This document shows positions 6,250-6,892 of a DNA stretch of 6,892 nt, piece after piece. The notes beneath the pieces are model-generated. The model saw only the letters and a program-made list of their open reading frames with translations. It did not search any database and was not told where the DNA came from. Source of the stretch: Thioalkalivibrio sp. (lineage in GTDB: Bacteria > Pseudomonadota > Gammaproteobacteria > SpSt-1174); contig DSBO01000129.1 in assembly GCA_011046015.1 (NCBI GenBank), forward strand, positions 1-6,892, in the 5' to 3' direction. The position numbers and the translations under genes were made by a program. Position 1 is the stretch's first letter; the number at the start of each line of letters is the position of its first letter.

Positions 6250-6892
6250 ACCCCCTAATGACACGGCTTCTTTCCCGAATTTCTCGGTTGAGAATTCGAT
6301 CGTTTTCGCTGTAATCAACGGGGACTTCGATCAAGTCAACACCAGGACTCGACAGGCACTGACTCAAGAGAGGAAGAAAATCATCTGCACTCTTCACTCT
6401 GTGCCCATTGGCTCCGTAACTTCTGGCATACTGCACGAAGTCTGGGTTGCCATAATCTAGGCCGAAGTCGCTGAATCCCATATTGCTCTGTTTCCACTTG
6501 ATCATCCCGTAGGCATCGTCACGTAGAACGAGAATGGCCACATCCAGGCCGAGTCTGACGGCGGTTTCCAGCTCCTGTGAATTCATCATGAAGCCACCGT
6601 CACCACAGATAGCCAGCACCCTTCGTTCCGGATGAACGAGCTTTGCAGCGAGTGCCGAAGACAAACCAGCACCCATGGTTGCCAAGGCGTTGTCGAGCAA
6701 TACCGTATTTGGCTGGTAGGCTCTGTAGTTTCGAGCAAACCAAATCTTGTAGATCCCGTTATCCAGCGCCACGATACCGTTATCCGGCATGGCGCGACGC
6801 ACATCGGCAACCAGGCGCTGTGGATACAGCGGGTAACGGGTATCGCTGTCGCCTTCGAGGATCTGTGCATCTAATGCCTTCTTGACTGCCAT
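6239..6892 (-). CDS. Acetolactate synthase-like ThDP-dependent enzyme (AlsS type), C-terminal part
   Basis: The 217 residues in view are the C-terminal third of a protein of about 550 residues; the gene runs off the right edge, and the methionine there is internal. It is the thiamine diphosphate-binding domain. GDGGFMMNSQELETAVRL at 97-114, followed by RDDAYGM near 124-130, forms the cofactor and metal motif, with Asp98 and an Asp where many relatives have Asn. LDNGIYKIWFARNYRAY (43-59) and the ending VPVDYSEND resemble B. subtilis AlsS, which joins two pyruvates to make acetolactate. It lacks features that would point to sulfoacetaldehyde acetyltransferase, but other pyruvate decarboxylase-type reactions are possible. 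Its TGA lies inside the start of the aldehyde dehydrogenase gene, so the two are probably coupled. The overlap suggests that the product or a side product aldehyde is handled by the dehydrogenase; this is inference. Confidence 0.88.
   Translation of the reverse strand: MAVKKALDAQILEGDSDTRYPLYPQRLVADVRRAMPDNGIVALDNGIYKIWFARNYRAYQPNTVLLDNALATMGAGLSSALAAKLVHPERRVLAICGDGGFMMNSQELETAVRLGLDVAILVLRDDAYGMIKWKQSNMGFSDFGLDYGNPDFVQYARSYGANGHRVKSADDFLPLLSQCLSSPGVDLIEVPVDYSENDRILNREIRERSRVIRGYDD

Noticed and set aside
6250..6318. Upstream ATG at 6318 as the start of the aldehyde dehydrogenase
   Set aside because: It would overlap the synthase by 80 bases and lacks a ribosome binding site. The ATG pair at 6249/6246 follows AGGGGG and gives a normal length.

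Overview
The window looks like a chromosomal segment from a gammaproteobacterium, probably of the GC-rich, Ectothiorhodospiraceae/Chromatiales-like kind. This rests on protein character (BioA, a DUF6763-like protein, a short class II ribonucleotide reductase, a DksA-family protein), GC-rich codon use in the left two thirds, and a gammaproteobacterial-type dif site. The lineage is an inference; no marker gene in the window fixes it.

Layout from left to right. Positions 1-176 are a leader with no supported gene, followed by bioA (biotin synthesis) on the + strand. A 109-base gap with two unrelated short tandem repeats separates bioA from a leftward cluster of three small genes: a DUF6763-like acidic protein, a 74-residue two-cysteine protein, and a C4 zinc-finger DksA/TraR-family protein whose GTG start overlaps the stop of the gene before it. 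A short divergent promoter region then leads into nrdJ, an adenosylcobalamin-dependent (class II) ribonucleotide reductase on the + strand. The gap after nrdJ holds the most important signal in the window: a 28-bp sequence at 4754-4781 that matches the chromosome-dimer resolution site dif. Its XerC arm fits the proteobacterial consensus, its XerD arm is perfect, and there is one change in the 6-bp centre. The window therefore probably sits at the replication terminus.

Right of dif, on the - strand, lie an aldehyde dehydrogenase and the C-terminal part of an AlsS-type acetolactate synthase-like thiamine diphosphate enzyme that runs off the right edge. The synthase is upstream and overlaps the dehydrogenase start by about 11 bases, so the two look like a coupled operon. 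These genes are visibly less GC-rich (sampled lines roughly 48-57%) than bioA and nrdJ (about 60% to well above 80%). Because the change falls at dif, the right-hand part could be an element that entered by Xer recombination, although ordinary gene-to-gene variation is not excluded.

Functionally, bioA, nrdJ and the small cluster appear unrelated housekeeping or regulatory genes sharing the terminus. nrdJ and the dehydrogenase operon both point towards dif, as expected for genes lying with replication on either side of the terminus.
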